64,000 nucleotides of DNA from Rhodospirillaceae bacterium (GTDB lineage Bacteria; Pseudomonadota; Alphaproteobacteria; Rhodospirillales; Rhodospirillaceae). The notes under the pieces were generated by a model that saw only the letters and a list, made by a program, of their open reading frames with translations, did not search any database and was not told the DNA's origin. The stretch spans positions 1-64,000 of the forward strand of contig JAQWRV010000007.1 of assembly GCA_029243545.1 (NCBI GenBank), read 5' to 3'. Below are positions 26,840 through 36,740 of this stretch, piece after piece (the stretch's first letter is position 1; each line of letters opens with the position of its first letter). The position numbers and the translations under genes were made by a program.

Positions 26840-27508
26840 CTAGATCAGGCCAGCCAATGCGGCGATGGCTGAAATCACTGCCTCGACAATGGGCTGTATG
26901 ATCCAAACGAACGGCCTGATCGTTATTCCAAATAGTGCCCCAAGCAAGGGCAAACCAATAAGGATACCGATAATCAGGACCATGCCGTATTTTTCAAGGC
27001 CAGCCAAGCGCCGGGCCAGGTGAACCGGAAGCAGACCGACGGCAATGCGCCCACCATCAAGCGGGGGGATAGGCAAAAGATTAAAAACACACAATATGAC
27101 ATTGAGAAATAAGCTGTTTCTCAATGTTTCAAAGGTCCAGCCGACAGCCGATTCGGGTAGCGCTGGAACGATGTAAAGCAAGCGCGCCGATACAAGCGCC
27201 AGGAAAAGATTGATGGCCGGCCCTGCGGCAGCAACCCAAACCATATCTCGCTTGGGATTTCTAAGCCGGCCGAAATTCACAGGAACAGGTTTGGCCCAGC
27301 CAAAAACAAAAGGTGAAGTGAGGGCCAAAACCAAAGGCAAGATAACAGTACCCACAGGGTCTATATGGCGGAATGGATTTAGAGAAACCCGGCCCTGTTC
27401 TTTGGCTGTGCTGTCGCCAAAATAATTGGCCGCATACCCGTGAGCCGCTTCATGAAGCGTAATTGCAAAAAGCGCTGGAATAACCCAAGTCGAAATAGTG
27501 TAAAGCAC
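26840..27508 (-). CDS. site-2 protease family (M50) membrane metalloprotease
   Basis: The 222-residue membrane protein has the zinc-binding motif FAITLHEAAHGYAANYFGD (HExxH) in its first helix and the third ligand in NLLPIPPLDGGRIAVGLLP, the pattern of short M50 proteases of the YwhC type. About five to six hydrophobic helices are visible. No PDZ or CBS domain is attached. This type sits next to scpAB in many bacteria. Its substrate is unknown, and cleavage of membrane proteins is inferred from the family. Confidence 0.92.
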   Translation of the reverse strand: MLYTISTWVIPALFAITLHEAAHGYAANYFGDSTAKEQGRVSLNPFRHIDPVGTVILPLVLALTSPFVFGWAKPVPVNFGRLRNPKRDMVWVAAAGPAINLFLALVSARLLYIVPALPESAVGWTFETLRNSLFLNVILCVFNLLPIPPLDGGRIAVGLLPVHLARRLAGLEKYGMVLIIGILIGLPLLGALFGITIRPFVWIIQPIVEAVISAIAALAGLI

Positions 27509-27519
27509 TTGAATCGTCC

Positions 27520-28563
27520 TTACGCCGCTGCTTCAAGAAGCGATGCGACCTGAAATGCAATAGCCGTTCCATCGACATCAATACGCGGCTTGCCACGGTA
27601 ACTCTCTAGCCGTTCAAATGACACAATTGCAGAATCAGAGAGACGAGAAGAACCATCCGCGACTTGCTGCATCTCAATAAGGTCACCGCAGCAGTGCAAA
27701 GCAATATCACACCCTGCACTAAGGCATTTCGAAGCCCGGTCAGAGAACGAGCTTTCAAGCGCTTTCATGCCAAGGTCGTCGCTGAACAGTAATCCAGAGA
27801 ACCCGATGCGGTCGCGAATGACGTGGGCTATAACCTTTCGAGAAAGCGTCGCTGGCTGATCCGGATCAAAGGTCGTGTAAACGACATGTGCGGTCATCCC
27901 CGCCACTGGCAAAGCAGCGACCTTTTGGAAAGGTAGAAGGTCCTGACCGGCAAGACCAGCTTCAGGTGTATCAACAACTGGCAACTCTTTGTGGCTGTCG
28001 ACTGCGGCCCGTCCATGTCCCGGCAAATGCTTGATCACCGGCACAATGCCCGCGTCCATCAGTCCTTCGCAAGCTGCCACTGCTAGACTTCTAACCGTTT
28101 CGGGGTCAGACGCCAAAGCCCTGTCACCAATCACATCGTGTGAACCCGGAACCGGCACATCGAGAACCGGAGCACAGTCCACGTCAATGCCAAGGTCGGC
28201 TAACTCTTTGCCTATAGCCTGCATATTAATGCGGACTGCTTCGACAGCGCGTTCTGGGTGCTTCGCATAGAGCAGGCCAAATTGGTTCATCGGTGGAGCC
28301 GATCGCCAATGCGGCGGCCGCAAACGCTGAACCCGTCCGCCCTCCTGGTCGATCAATACAGGTGCGCTCCAGCCCACGCAGGAGCGGACGTCATCGACCA
28401 GTGCACGGACTTGATCTGGGCTGTCGATATTGCGGGCGAACAAAATGAAACCGAAGGGCTTTGTTTCCCGGAAAAAACTACGCTCGTCTGCTGAAAGTGA
28501 ATGTCCGGAACACCCAAAAACGGTTGCAAGAGAATCTGACCACGAATTATTCGTTTCGGACAA
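27520..28563 (-). CDS. nagZ: beta-N-acetylhexosaminidase NagZ
   Basis: NagZ releases N-acetylglucosamine from muropeptides in cell-wall recycling. The glycoside hydrolase family 3 barrel shows VLIDQEGGRVQRLRPPHW and the catalytic loop KHLPGHGRAAVDSHKELP (the DSH pair), then FSDDLGMKAL. Length is about 347 residues from a TTG at 28563, chosen because it overlaps the SPOR gene by only 17 bases and gives the normal length. A longer frame to 28671 would overlap it by 125 bases. The start remains uncertain; GGGGTG lies just upstream. It probably shares a transcript with argS and the SPOR gene. Confidence 0.9.
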   Translation of the reverse strand: MSETNNSWSDSLATVFGCSGHSLSADERSFFRETKPFGFILFARNIDSPDQVRALVDDVRSCVGWSAPVLIDQEGGRVQRLRPPHWRSAPPMNQFGLLYAKHPERAVEAVRINMQAIGKELADLGIDVDCAPVLDVPVPGSHDVIGDRALASDPETVRSLAVAACEGLMDAGIVPVIKHLPGHGRAAVDSHKELPVVDTPEAGLAGQDLLPFQKVAALPVAGMTAHVVYTTFDPDQPATLSRKVIAHVIRDRIGFSGLLFSDDLGMKALESSFSDRASKCLSAGCDIALHCCGDLIEMQQVADGSSRLSDSAIVSFERLESYRGKPRIDVDGTAIAFQVASLLEAAA

Positions 28564-29476
28564 CGAGACACCCCACGTTTTCTGCCACCAACGCAGAACA
28601 TAACTGCTCTGCATCGTTTCGGCTGGCAAGAGGGCCAGCCCGCAGGCGATAAAAGATACCGCGGTCACCAAGATCAGTTTTTACGATGAGGGGACGGTAA
28701 GATCCAAGTATAGATGCATGACGGCGGCTTACCCGGTCCCATTCACGTTCGGCGGCCTCTTGCGACCGCAACGCTACTATCTGAATAAGATAATCTCCAG
28801 ACAGCACGGCTACCATACTTTCCAATGTTTGCTCTTGGGCTGCGAGTGGTCTGGGCAGGGGTGCTGCTGTGGGCTCCGAAACAGCGGGTAGTGATGGTAC
28901 GGGAACTTTAGGAGTGTCAATAGAAGGTGGGGCGGCAGGCGTTGAAGGCACAGCAGCTACAACCGTTTCTTCAACAGATTCTAAAACTTGTTTAGCAACA
29001 GGCTCGGCTTTTCCAAGCGGCTCAGAAACAACAAACGGCACGGCCTCTTGAGCGGCAAGAGCCACCGGCGGCAAAGCAGGCGCCTTGGGCGTTTCTGGTG
29101 AAGGGAGAATATTCTCAACACCTGGAGCCCGCGCGCCATCGCCAATGCGCCCGTATACAAGTTTGTCCTGATTTTCGACCTGTAGACCACCGGGATTGTC
29201 GGGACGGACCTTAAACGGCTCAGGTTCAGCGACGATAAGAGGGGTTTGTCCGCGCTCGGCCCCGCCACCTGGTCCAAAAACAAACCAAGCCGCTGTTCCA
29301 GCGATTATGGCGCCTGCGACGACGCCAACAACTAAGCCGATCGTGCGGGCTTTTCCGCCGGCCTGGTCACGGCCATAGTACTCATCATCAAAAACCGGGT
29401 CGGTAAGGGTGCCCCCTTCGTCCCGCCCCTCACTTTGGTGGACGGGCATCTTCAGAAAACGCATCGAACCTGTCAT
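28547..29476 (-). CDS. SPOR-domain membrane protein
   Basis: The roughly 309-residue product has a cytoplasmic N-terminus with a DDEYYGRDQAGGK stretch and one membrane helix (about 46-68, GLVVGVVAGAIIAGTAAWFV). A long Pro/Ala/Val-rich periplasmic linker (about 75-220) and a C-terminal SPOR domain follow (about 225-305: GDYLIQIVALRSQEAAEREW to IFYRLRAGPLASRNDAEQLC). SPOR domains bind denuded glycan strands at the division septum. The ATG at 29476 overlaps the argS stop codon. Location between argS and nagZ is the standard alphaproteobacterial order. Confidence 0.9.
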   Translation of the reverse strand: MTGSMRFLKMPVHQSEGRDEGGTLTDPVFDDEYYGRDQAGGKARTIGLVVGVVAGAIIAGTAAWFVFGPGGGAERGQTPLIVAEPEPFKVRPDNPGGLQVENQDKLVYGRIGDGARAPGVENILPSPETPKAPALPPVALAAQEAVPFVVSEPLGKAEPVAKQVLESVEETVVAAVPSTPAAPPSIDTPKVPVPSLPAVSEPTAAPLPRPLAAQEQTLESMVAVLSGDYLIQIVALRSQEAAEREWDRVSRRHASILGSYRPLIVKTDLGDRGIFYRLRAGPLASRNDAEQLCSALVAENVGCLVVRNE

Positions 29477-31251
29477 CAACGCATCTCCTCTACAGGCTGA
29501 ACTCCAAAAACATGCAGCCCTGACGCTATCACCAGGGCGACGGAGCGGACAAGCGCCAAGCGCGCTCGTGACCGGCCAGGCTCGTCCGGCAGCAGGAAGC
29601 GCAGCTCCGCATTTTCATTGCCCCGGTTCCACAAGGCGTGAAGTTCCGCCGCAAGATCATTGAGGTAGAACGCCAAACGGTGCGGTTCATGAGCTTGGGC
29701 GGCCGATTCCACAATTCGCGGCCAGGCACTCACGGTTCGCATGATTGCCAGTTCTGCATCGTCGGAACATAGGCTCAGATCCGCATGGGTGAGGCCGGGG
29801 TCCGTTAAATCCAAATCTTTGAAGGCTTCGGCAGCATGCCGGAAGACAGAGTTTATCCGTGCGTGGGCATATTGGACATAAAACACGGGGTTTTCCCGTG
29901 ATTTCTCTGTTGCTTTGGCGTAGTCAAAATCAAGAGGCGCATCGTTCCTGCGGGTCAGCATAATAAAACGGACGACATCCTTGCCAACCGCGTCAATCAG
30001 GTCGCGCAGCGTGACGAACGTCCCTGACCGTTTTGACATTCTGACCGGCTCGCCCTTGTCGAATATTTTTACGAGCTGGCAGAGCTTAATATCGAGCGCC
30101 CCCTCACCGTTTGACAGGGCTTTCACAGCCGCCTGCATCCTCTTGACGTATCCACCGTGGTCCGCTCCCCAAACATCGATCATTTGGGAAAATCCACGGT
30201 CAAACTTATCGCGGTGATAGGCCACATCTGAAGCAAAATAGGTCCAGGTTCCATCGGATTTTTTAAAGGGGCGATCAATGTCATCGCCAAATTCCGTAGA
30301 CTTAAAGAGCAACTGAGGGCGCGCTTCCCAGTCATCGGGCTTCTTGCCCTTGGGTGGCTCAAGGACGCCCGTATAAACAAGACCTTGTCTCTCGAGATCG
30401 CTGATCGCCGTTTCGATGCGGCCACTTTCGACCAAACTGCGCTCAGATGTCTCTAAATCTTGACCAATACCTAGAGCGGCTAAGTCCTCTCGGATCATTT
30501 GCATCATCGCTTTAATAGCAAACGTTCTGACTGGCTCCATCCATTCGTCTTCGTGGGCATCGGCCCATTTATCGCCGTCTGCATCCACAAGTTTGACGGC
30601 TGCGTCTTTCAGATATCCGCCGGCGTACTCAACATCGCCCGCCTCGGCAGCTGCGGCAAAATCGTTATCTGATTTTTTGCCGAGAGCTACGAGGTAACGG
30701 AGGTGCAACGCGCGAGCGAGTGAATCTACCTGCGAACCTGCATCGTTGATGTAGTATTCCTTAGTCACCGCATATCCGGATTTGGACAGCAGCGCAGCGA
30801 GAACATCACCGAAGACAGCGCCTCTTGCATGTCCCACGTGCAGAGGCCCGGTGGGATTTGCAGAAACGTATTCAACATTAATTGGTTCCTGCTGCCCGGC
30901 CGCGTTATCCCCGAAAGCGATACCTGTTTTGAGAACTTCTTTGACGACGCCGTGCCAGACAGAGGCACCAAGTCTTAGATTAATGAAACCCGGCCCCGCT
31001 ACCTCGGCGGCATCGACCTCGTCCACGTTCAAAAGTCGACTGGCTAAGATTTCCGCTATACCTCGTGGCTTCATACCTGCTTGTTTTGCAAGAACCAAGG
31101 CTGCGTTGGTCGATACGTCACCATGGGCAGCGTCGCGCGGCGCCTCAGCGGTGACCGCATCTGTTTTAAGGCCGGAAGGCAGCGCGCCGTCTTCAACGGC
31201 GCTCTGGATCACTTCGACGACCCGGTCTTTCATCAGAGAAAAAACGTTCAT
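29476..31251 (-). CDS. argS: arginyl-tRNA synthetase
   Basis: This class I synthetase charges tRNA-Arg. The 591-residue product has the N-terminal Add-1 tRNA-binding domain, the HIGH-type motif [37 protein letters not shown], and a KMSKS-type motif in [18 protein letters not shown]. The C-terminal anticodon-binding domain ends [10 protein letters not shown]. The start overlaps the dgt stop by four bases and the stop overlaps the SPOR gene start, so dgt-argS-SPOR-nagZ are translationally chained. Confidence 0.97.
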   Translation of the reverse strand: MNVFSLMKDRVVEVIQSAVEDGALPSGLKTDAVTAEAPRDAAHGDVSTNAALVLAKQAGMKPRGIAEILASRLLNVDEVDAAEVAGPGFINLRLGASVWHGVVKEVLKTGIAFGDNAAGQQEPINVEYVSANPTGPLHVGHARGAVFGDVLAALLSKSGYAVTKEYYINDAGSQVDSLARALHLRYLVALGKKSDNDFAAAAEAGDVEYAGGYLKDAAVKLVDADGDKWADAHEDEWMEPVRTFAIKAMMQMIREDLAALGIGQDLETSERSLVESGRIETAISDLERQGLVYTGVLEPPKGKKPDDWEARPQLLFKSTEFGDDIDRPFKKSDGTWTYFASDVAYHRDKFDRGFSQMIDVWGADHGGYVKRMQAAVKALSNGEGALDIKLCQLVKIFDKGEPVRMSKRSGTFVTLRDLIDAVGKDVVRFIMLTRRNDAPLDFDYAKATEKSRENPVFYVQYAHARINSVFRHAAEAFKDLDLTDPGLTHADLSLCSDDAELAIMRTVSAWPRIVESAAQAHEPHRLAFYLNDLAAELHALWNRGNENAELRFLLPDEPGRSRARLALVRSVALVIASGLHVFGVQPVEEMR

Positions 31252-32441
31252 GACACCAATGGCTCTAAAAAAAGCCGACCATGCTCCTTAAGGGCAAAAC
31301 GGTCGGTCATACCCGCGATATAATCGGCAACCCGTCGCGCAGTCTTCACTCCACCTGGACCATCCATATTCACTTGCCAGTTTGCCGGGAGTTGGTCGGG
31401 GTCGCAGTGAAGCAGCTCGAAGAGATCACTCACAACGCGTTTTGCCTCGTCGGACATACTTACAACGCGCTGATGCCGGTACATATTTGGAAATAGGAAG
31501 TTCTTCAAGGCCTTATCGTTATTTTCCATCTCTACAGAGAAGCCAACAAGAGAACCCTGAAGGCCGTGAACGTCTGCTAAATTTTGAGGCTTGAGACGGG
31601 TATAGCGTTCCCCTGACTCCATAATCACATCGTTGACCATTGAGCCGATCTGCCGGCGAACGATTTCATGAACGCGCCGGCTTTCATCAAGGTCGGGGTA
31701 CTCCCGTTCAACCTCATCCACGATGGGCCCGACGAGAGGCAAAGTCTTCAAACTCTCAAGGGAGAACAAGTTGGCTGTAAGTCCGTCATCGATGTCATGA
31801 GCATTGTAGGCGATATCGTCTGCTACAGCAGCGACCTGAGCTTCCGCTGATGCGTATCGATTCAATTCCAAGTCATGCTCGGCAACGTATTCCTGTATAG
31901 CCAACGGAATATCACTATCCTCTCCGTCGACAATCATAGGGCCATTATGTTTAACCAGCCCTTCCAAGGTTTCCCATGTGAGATTTAGGCCATCGAACGT
32001 GGGGTAGCGCCGCTCAAGTTTCGTCAGGATGCGGAGAGCCTGGGCGTTGTGGTCAAAACCGTTGAACCCCTCCATGCAGGCTTTGAGAGCATCCTCGCCG
32101 GCATGGCCGAAGCATGTATGCCCTAGATCATGTGCCAGAGCCAAAGCTTCTGCCAGATCTTCGTTGAGGCCTAGAAACCGGCTCATTGAACGGGCGATCT
32201 GTGCAACCTCTAGACTGTGCGACAGGCGCGTCCGGTAATTATCCCCCTCATGATAGACGAATACCTGGGTCTTATATTTCAGCCGCCTGAACGCACTGGA
32301 ATGAATAATCCGGTCTCTGTCTCGCTGATACGCGTTGCGGGTCTCGGCATCAGGCTCGGGATGGAGGCGGCCCCGGGAATTCGCCTGCGCGACTGCCACA
32401 TTGGCCAGGCAATTCTGTATTCCCGTTAGGTCTTTGTTCAT
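31248..32441 (-). CDS. dgt: deoxyguanosinetriphosphate triphosphohydrolase-like protein
   Basis: This HD-domain enzyme family removes triphosphate from dNTPs, chiefly dGTP. Starting at the ATG at 32441 the product has 397 residues. Motifs are [38 protein letters not shown] (first metal histidine), [20 protein letters not shown] (HD pair), [13 protein letters not shown], and [16 protein letters not shown]. This is the type-2, dGTPase-like form usual next to argS in Alphaproteobacteria. It is divergent from erpA. Confidence 0.94.
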   Translation of the reverse strand: MNKDLTGIQNCLANVAVAQANSRGRLHPEPDAETRNAYQRDRDRIIHSSAFRRLKYKTQVFVYHEGDNYRTRLSHSLEVAQIARSMSRFLGLNEDLAEALALAHDLGHTCFGHAGEDALKACMEGFNGFDHNAQALRILTKLERRYPTFDGLNLTWETLEGLVKHNGPMIVDGEDSDIPLAIQEYVAEHDLELNRYASAEAQVAAVADDIAYNAHDIDDGLTANLFSLESLKTLPLVGPIVDEVEREYPDLDESRRVHEIVRRQIGSMVNDVIMESGERYTRLKPQNLADVHGLQGSLVGFSVEMENNDKALKNFLFPNMYRHQRVVSMSDEAKRVVSDLFELLHCDPDQLPANWQVNMDGPGGVKTARRVADYIAGMTDRFALKEHGRLFLEPLVS

Positions 32442-32545
32442 GGGCCGGACCCTATAGGAGCCAAGGTTTTCAAGCAATTATCGCTATGGCTTGAAGCACC
32501 ACCCAAGGATGCCTACATTAACGATATCCTAATAAGGCTTCAGAC

Positions 32546-32893
32546 ATGAATGAACTCAGCCCAACGCCTACTGTCACATTATCGGAACGGGCGGCAACGA
32601 AGGTCCAAAGCCTCATCATCGAAGAAGGTGACGAGAGCCTGATGCTGCGCCTGAGTGTTTCGGGAGGCGGCTGCTCGGGCTTTTCCTATAGCTTTAGCCT
32701 CGACGCCGACTCAACCGCCGACGATAAAGTATTTGAATTCCACGGTGTCAAACTGGTGATTGATGACATGTCGCTGGATCTTCTGGGCGGGTCTGAAATC
32801 GATTACGCCGAGGATTTGCTGGCCTCGTCATTCCGGATCAACAATCCTAATGCCAGTTCAACCTGCGGCTGCGGCACCTCTTTCTCGCTCTAA
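32546..32893 (+). CDS. erpA: iron-sulfur cluster insertion protein ErpA (A-type carrier)
   Basis: This A-type carrier delivers Fe-S clusters to target enzymes. The 115-residue product has the three conserved cysteines in the usual places: SGGGCSGFSYSF (about residue 37) and the C-terminal STCGCGTSFSL pair. AAGG lies a few bases before the ATG. In many Alphaproteobacteria xth is the next gene; here about 3.8 kb of other sequence lies between them. ErpA could serve IlvD, which needs a cluster and is encoded at 39774-41522. Confidence 0.93.
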   Translation: MNELSPTPTVTLSERAATKVQSLIIEEGDESLMLRLSVSGGGCSGFSYSFSLDADSTADDKVFEFHGVKLVIDDMSLDLLGGSEIDYAEDLLASSFRINNPNASSTCGCGTSFSL

Positions 32894-32908
32894 GCTTAAG
32901 AAATCCTT

Positions 32909-33577
32909 TTAGAAATGCCGGTAAAGTGCCCAGTCCCTGCACAACCGTTGTAGAGCTCCATAATTCGTTTCCGCGTCGATTGCCGCGTTCTGCCGGCGTT
33001 GCTCGCGCTGGAATGCTTGAGCCACCGGTTCTATGCGCTGTTGAAGCTCCGGTACCACGTGCCGGGCACCATTATCTCCTGAGGGAGCAAACAGAGGCGG
33101 CATGAAACTGAGTTGCTGCTCGATAGACCGGCCCAGGCGTGGGCCATACTCCTTCACGATCGCATTGTTAATCGAGACATGCTCATTCTCATGGTCAAGA
33201 ATGGTGCGGTATTCGCATGTACCTTTGCTATAACGCCGTCCGACATAGACCTGGACTTCATCCAAACCAAAGTCCGCCTGTACTTCTTCCAGGTAGGCGC
33301 AATAGCCGCCCCGTTCCCGTGGGATGGTGCGTGTTGATGTAGACAACCCAAGGCCAATTTCTGCGTGCTGCCAACGGCATTTGAATGAGACCGGCTGCTG
33401 GGTGGTGTAAAGCTAACGCGCGTCCTTGGTTGCTAATGAGTGGTTATACGTCGGGGTTATGAAACTGGTGTCAAAGGTGACACGCACGGCATCTTCGTAT
33501 GGCTCGCATAGATTGGACTAAGCCCAAGCGTCACCGCTGCCAACAACTAAACCAAAAATGAGAATCAAATACCGCAT
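32909..33577 (-). pseudogene. secreted HENEH-motif protein interrupted by two in-frame amber codons
   Basis: One continuous frame of 223 codons runs leftward from an ATG at 33577 to 32909. It is broken only by TAG at codon 20 (33518-33520) and codon 55 (33413-33415). Codons 1-19 encode a clean signal peptide (LILIFGLVVGSGDAWA), so the first TAG sits exactly at the expected cleavage site. The uninterrupted last part (about 145 residues) carries YCAYLEEVQADFGLDEVQVY and the zincin-like motif LDHENEHVSINNAIVKEYG (HExxH type). I read it as a decayed exported putative metalloprotease or metal-binding protein of a type common in Alphaproteobacteria. The 3' half alone would lack an export signal. 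Confidence 0.7.
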
Positions 33578-33656
33578 GTGCGGATGGTAGCCAAAAGCGA
33601 CTGAGTCACAAAAAGTTGGGCCCGAAGTTTTCCGGCTTCGGGTAACGCAAATAGAT

Positions 33657-33686
33657 GTGGCCTAGAAACGTAAGGTTCTAGGCCAC
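33657..33686 (-). terminator. hairpin 1 downstream of the TonB receptor gene
   Basis: A perfect 11-base-pair stem (GTGGCCTAGAA / TTCTAGGCCAC) encloses an 8-base loop ACGTAAGG. It is the second of two hairpins met when reading out of the receptor gene on the minus strand, and has no strong U-run. It is probably a backup terminator or RNA 3'-end stabiliser. Confidence 0.6.
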
Positions 33687-33693
33687 ATAAAAG

Positions 33694-33725
33694 CTGAGCC
33701 CGGAACCGTAAGGTTCCGGGCTCAG
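33694..33725 (-). terminator. terminator of the TonB receptor gene at 33751-36339
   Basis: A perfect 13-base-pair stem (CTGAGCCCGGAAC / GTTCCGGGCTCAG) with loop CGTAAG lies 25 bases after the receptor stop on the minus strand and is followed by CTTTTAT. It shares the CGTAAG loop core with the neighbouring hairpin. Confidence 0.8.
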
Positions 33726-33750
33726 TAATCCCTCCCCGGTCACGGGGCCT

Positions 33751-36339
33751 CTAGAACGTAAGGTTGGTTCTAACGCCGAAGGTGCGTTTCTCTTGCGGAG
33801 AAACGTTGAGCCCGCGGAATCCACCAAAGTTAAAGGAGTGGTGTTTGAAGTGGGCACCTTGGCTCACCGTCTGCCACGCTGTTTCCTGGAACAGGTTGCG
33901 GACGAACAACTCAATTCGGAGATCTTCACGTTGGAGACCAACCCGGACATTAGTAACAAACCAGTCCGGACCTCTGGCCAAGTTGTCCACGTCGGCCCAG
34001 TACTCGCCGGAATAGGAGACGTCAGCCCGGCCATAATAGTCCCATGTGCTGTTAAGCGCATCCGTATAGGTCGTCGACGCGTTCCACATGATACCAGGGA
34101 ACCGCAGCGTCTTGAGACCCTTCAAGTTGATGAAGCCGCCATTAGTCTGAATTGAAGACCGGCTTAGCAGGTCGGTGATCTTGTTGTCCTGCCAACTGAC
34201 GTTAAGCTGGGCATCCCATTGCTCGGTGAAAGCCATGCCGGATTCGAACTCGACACCCCAGAACTTGGAGCTGCCGCCCACCTGCACCGTCAAACTGTTG
34301 GCGAAGTTATTGGGTAACCGGTCACGCTGAGCTGGATCTTCAGCATCCCGAACAAAGCTAGTCACCAGGCCATAGGGCCGGTTCTTCCACTCGTAGTGCC
34401 AAGCCGTCAGGTTAAACCGGGCCCGGCCATCCATCAGCTGCTGCTTCCAGCCGATCTCAGCCGCATCCAGTACCTGGCTAGGCGTTGAAGGTGCGAACTG
34501 GTCGCCCTGCAATTGCGAGCGGAACTGATCACACTCGGACGCAGTAGACTGCTGCCCTGTTATTGGTGACGTGTAGGCAACAAGGAAATCATCTTCACTA
34601 CATGTAGTTAACAGACCATTGGTCGCGCCGGGCAGAATGCCACGGGAAGCCTGGATGTAGATGGTGGTGTCGTCCGTCGGTTGATAGTTGAGGATGAAAC
34701 GGGGGACCCAGTCCTTATAGGTGATCTGATTGAAGAAGCCCGCTTCCCCAGCCGTGCGTTCGTCTTCCGAGTAGCGCGCTTCCGCATCGAAGGTCAGAGT
34801 TTCGGTGATGTCAAATGAGAGCGACGCGAAGACGCCTTTAACCTTAGCTACGTTGCCAGATGTGGCAGGCAGGGTGAAGATACCCGGACCGCCGCCGCAG
34901 GCGGTACTAAACGGAGTGCCGGCGGCTGGAGCACCGGTGAAATTAAAGCACGACAGGACTAGCAACCCGCCGGAGCCGCTGGTGATGAATTCCTGGTCAA
35001 CATAAGATACGCCTAGAAGGCCACGGAGCCGTTTGTCTTGCGGTGACGTGAGGCGCGCTTCCACGCTCCAGTCCCGTCCGAATTTCGGGTCGGTGGAATA
35101 CCAAGCTTGGAAATCGCTCTGATCGTAGTCACGTAGGAAGTTCAGGCCCATGTCGTTGTAGCCGCCGAGGAACGAAAATGTGTAGCCTTCCAGGGCGCCG
35201 CTGAACTCATAATCAGCATTTGCGGATAACCGGATCTGATCACGGATCAGACCCATCTTGTCAATGTTCGGCACGCTCTTAACGAACTTGTCGTCAATGA
35301 GAAATTCGCGCAGAGCATCGGGCTGCGGGCCGAACAACAGGGCGCCCGTGGACTGGACGAGGCCTATACGGTCCAAAGACATATTAGTGGGCCGCAAGGA
35401 GGTCTCGCGGGACAACGATATCAAACCGCTTTTGAATGTGGGTACATCGCCGCAAGCCATACGGAATGGGGAGAAGGACTCTTGGGCGGTTCCGGCCGCG
35501 TTGAAGCGTGACACAGTCGTTCCCGAACAGCTGTCGAACTCATCACCGCTGAGAACACCGGACACCGGTGAACCGTCATCGTCCCGTTGATAGTAGGCAC
35601 GGAGCTTGAAGGAGCTTCTCTCGTTCGGTTCACCGTAAACAGTGGCGCTGATGAAACTGGAAGATTCTTGGCCGAGCTGGCCGCCGTCAGTTGCGGTCCA
35701 TTCACCGCCCCGGCTGTACAAGCGCCCATTAATCTGAATCGCCAGCTTATCTTCGATGAGAGGGATGGAGGTCAGAACATTGAAATCAAACTTGTCATAG
35801 GTCGCCGCGGAGACGTCGATCTTGGTCTCGTATTCCGTCAGCGATGGGTTCTTCGTGATGAAGTTGATCGCACCGGCAAAGGTGTTGCGGCCGAAGAAGG
35901 CTGACTGCGGGCCTTTAATCACCTCGACCCGTTCCAAGTCCTGCAAGCCGATGGAACTGGCCGTGCCGAGCACGAAGATACCGTCAACAAACAGCGAGGT
36001 TGGTTGCAAGTGATCCAGGCCGGTGCCGGAGGAAACACCGCGCAGGTTAATAACGGAGTCAACACGACCGGCGCGGAAGCCTGAGCGGCGGCTAAAGAAC
36101 TGCATGCCAGCGGTCTGCAAGGCCAGGTCGGACAGGTCCTGCATGCCGGCATTCTCCATGTCCGCCGCCGTGAAGGCGGTGATGGCCAGCGGAATATCCT
36201 GCAAGCTCTCAGTCCGTGCACGCGCAGTGACCACTATTTCTTCAAGCGTTATTTGCTGTGCCGAAACCTGTTCAGCGCCGAGCAGTGCCGTGACTGCAGC
36301 CGAACCAAGCAAAAGTGATCTAATTAAACTGAACCGCAT
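33751..36339 (-). CDS. TonB-dependent outer-membrane receptor
   Basis: The 862-residue product has a signal peptide (about 1-27, ending QVSAQQ), a TonB box (LEEIVVTARARTE), a plug domain (IPLAITAFTAADMENAGMQD; GLQDLERVEVIKGPQSAFFG with RNTFAGAINFITK after it) and a C-terminal 22-strand barrel ending in aromatic-basic strands (TFGVRTNLTF). GGGGG lies before the ATG. Such receptors import large or scarce ligands across the outer membrane using TonB energy. The plug and barrel resemble sphingomonad-type receptors for organic substrates more than siderophore receptors, but the ligand is unknown. Two strong hairpins end the transcript. It lies between erpA and xth. Confidence 0.92.
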   Translation of the reverse strand: MRFSLIRSLLLGSAAVTALLGAEQVSAQQITLEEIVVTARARTESLQDIPLAITAFTAADMENAGMQDLSDLALQTAGMQFFSRRSGFRAGRVDSVINLRGVSSGTGLDHLQPTSLFVDGIFVLGTASSIGLQDLERVEVIKGPQSAFFGRNTFAGAINFITKNPSLTEYETKIDVSAATYDKFDFNVLTSIPLIEDKLAIQINGRLYSRGGEWTATDGGQLGQESSSFISATVYGEPNERSSFKLRAYYQRDDDGSPVSGVLSGDEFDSCSGTTVSRFNAAGTAQESFSPFRMACGDVPTFKSGLISLSRETSLRPTNMSLDRIGLVQSTGALLFGPQPDALREFLIDDKFVKSVPNIDKMGLIRDQIRLSANADYEFSGALEGYTFSFLGGYNDMGLNFLRDYDQSDFQAWYSTDPKFGRDWSVEARLTSPQDKRLRGLLGVSYVDQEFITSGSGGLLVLSCFNFTGAPAAGTPFSTACGGGPGIFTLPATSGNVAKVKGVFASLSFDITETLTFDAEARYSEDERTAGEAGFFNQITYKDWVPRFILNYQPTDDTTIYIQASRGILPGATNGLLTTCSEDDFLVAYTSPITGQQSTASECDQFRSQLQGDQFAPSTPSQVLDAAEIGWKQQLMDGRARFNLTAWHYEWKNRPYGLVTSFVRDAEDPAQRDRLPNNFANSLTVQVGGSSKFWGVEFESGMAFTEQWDAQLNVSWQDNKITDLLSRSSIQTNGGFINLKGLKTLRFPGIMWNASTTYTDALNSTWDYYGRADVSYSGEYWADVDNLARGPDWFVTNVRVGLQREDLRIELFVRNLFQETAWQTVSQGAHFKHHSFNFGGFRGLNVSPQEKRTFGVRTNLTF

Positions 36340-36740
36340 GTTCTAAACCCCCAAGATAAACGCAATAAATCCTATTCTAAGTATTAGCTTTGTCCTAACA
36401 AATTGAAACACGGTACTTCGTATGTAGCCCCGGATAATGGCCTTTTTTCTCAGGCCGTTGCAGATATGCAACAATCACAGTTTTCGAATATGAGCAGAAG
36501 TTACATAATCATTATCGTGGATAAACGGCTAGTTCGAAGTTCTGATGAGCCCATACGAATTGTAAATGCAACGGGTTGTGCACTTGTATGTTGAGAAAGA
36601 TTTGAACAACAATTAAGAACGACGGCGAATTAAGAAATTATAGATCCTGACAACGTTCCGTGGACCAGCGTGAAAGAAAATATAGAGACACCTAGGGTAA
36701 GAACCCCTCATATTAATTTCTTGAGGATTGCCTGAATCGC
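36340..36740. promoter_or_regulatory. intergenic region between a TonB receptor and xth
   Basis: About 400 bases separate these divergent genes, so promoters for both should lie here. The stretch is AT-rich by eye. I see no convincing gene; a 63-codon plus-strand frame at 36403-36594 has no family look. No clear operator palindrome was found. Confidence 0.4.

Noticed and set aside
32909-33577. Stop-codon reassignment (TAG as sense) as an explanation for in-frame ambers
   Set aside because: TAG ends clearly complete genes in the window (for example the FGE-like gene at 1170 and the DUF815 gene at 17758), so genome-wide reassignment is unlikely; only local suppression would remain possible.
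36403-36594. 63-codon plus-strand frame upstream of xth
   Set aside because: No ribosome-binding site, no domain or signal features, and an AT-rich intergenic context between divergent promoters.
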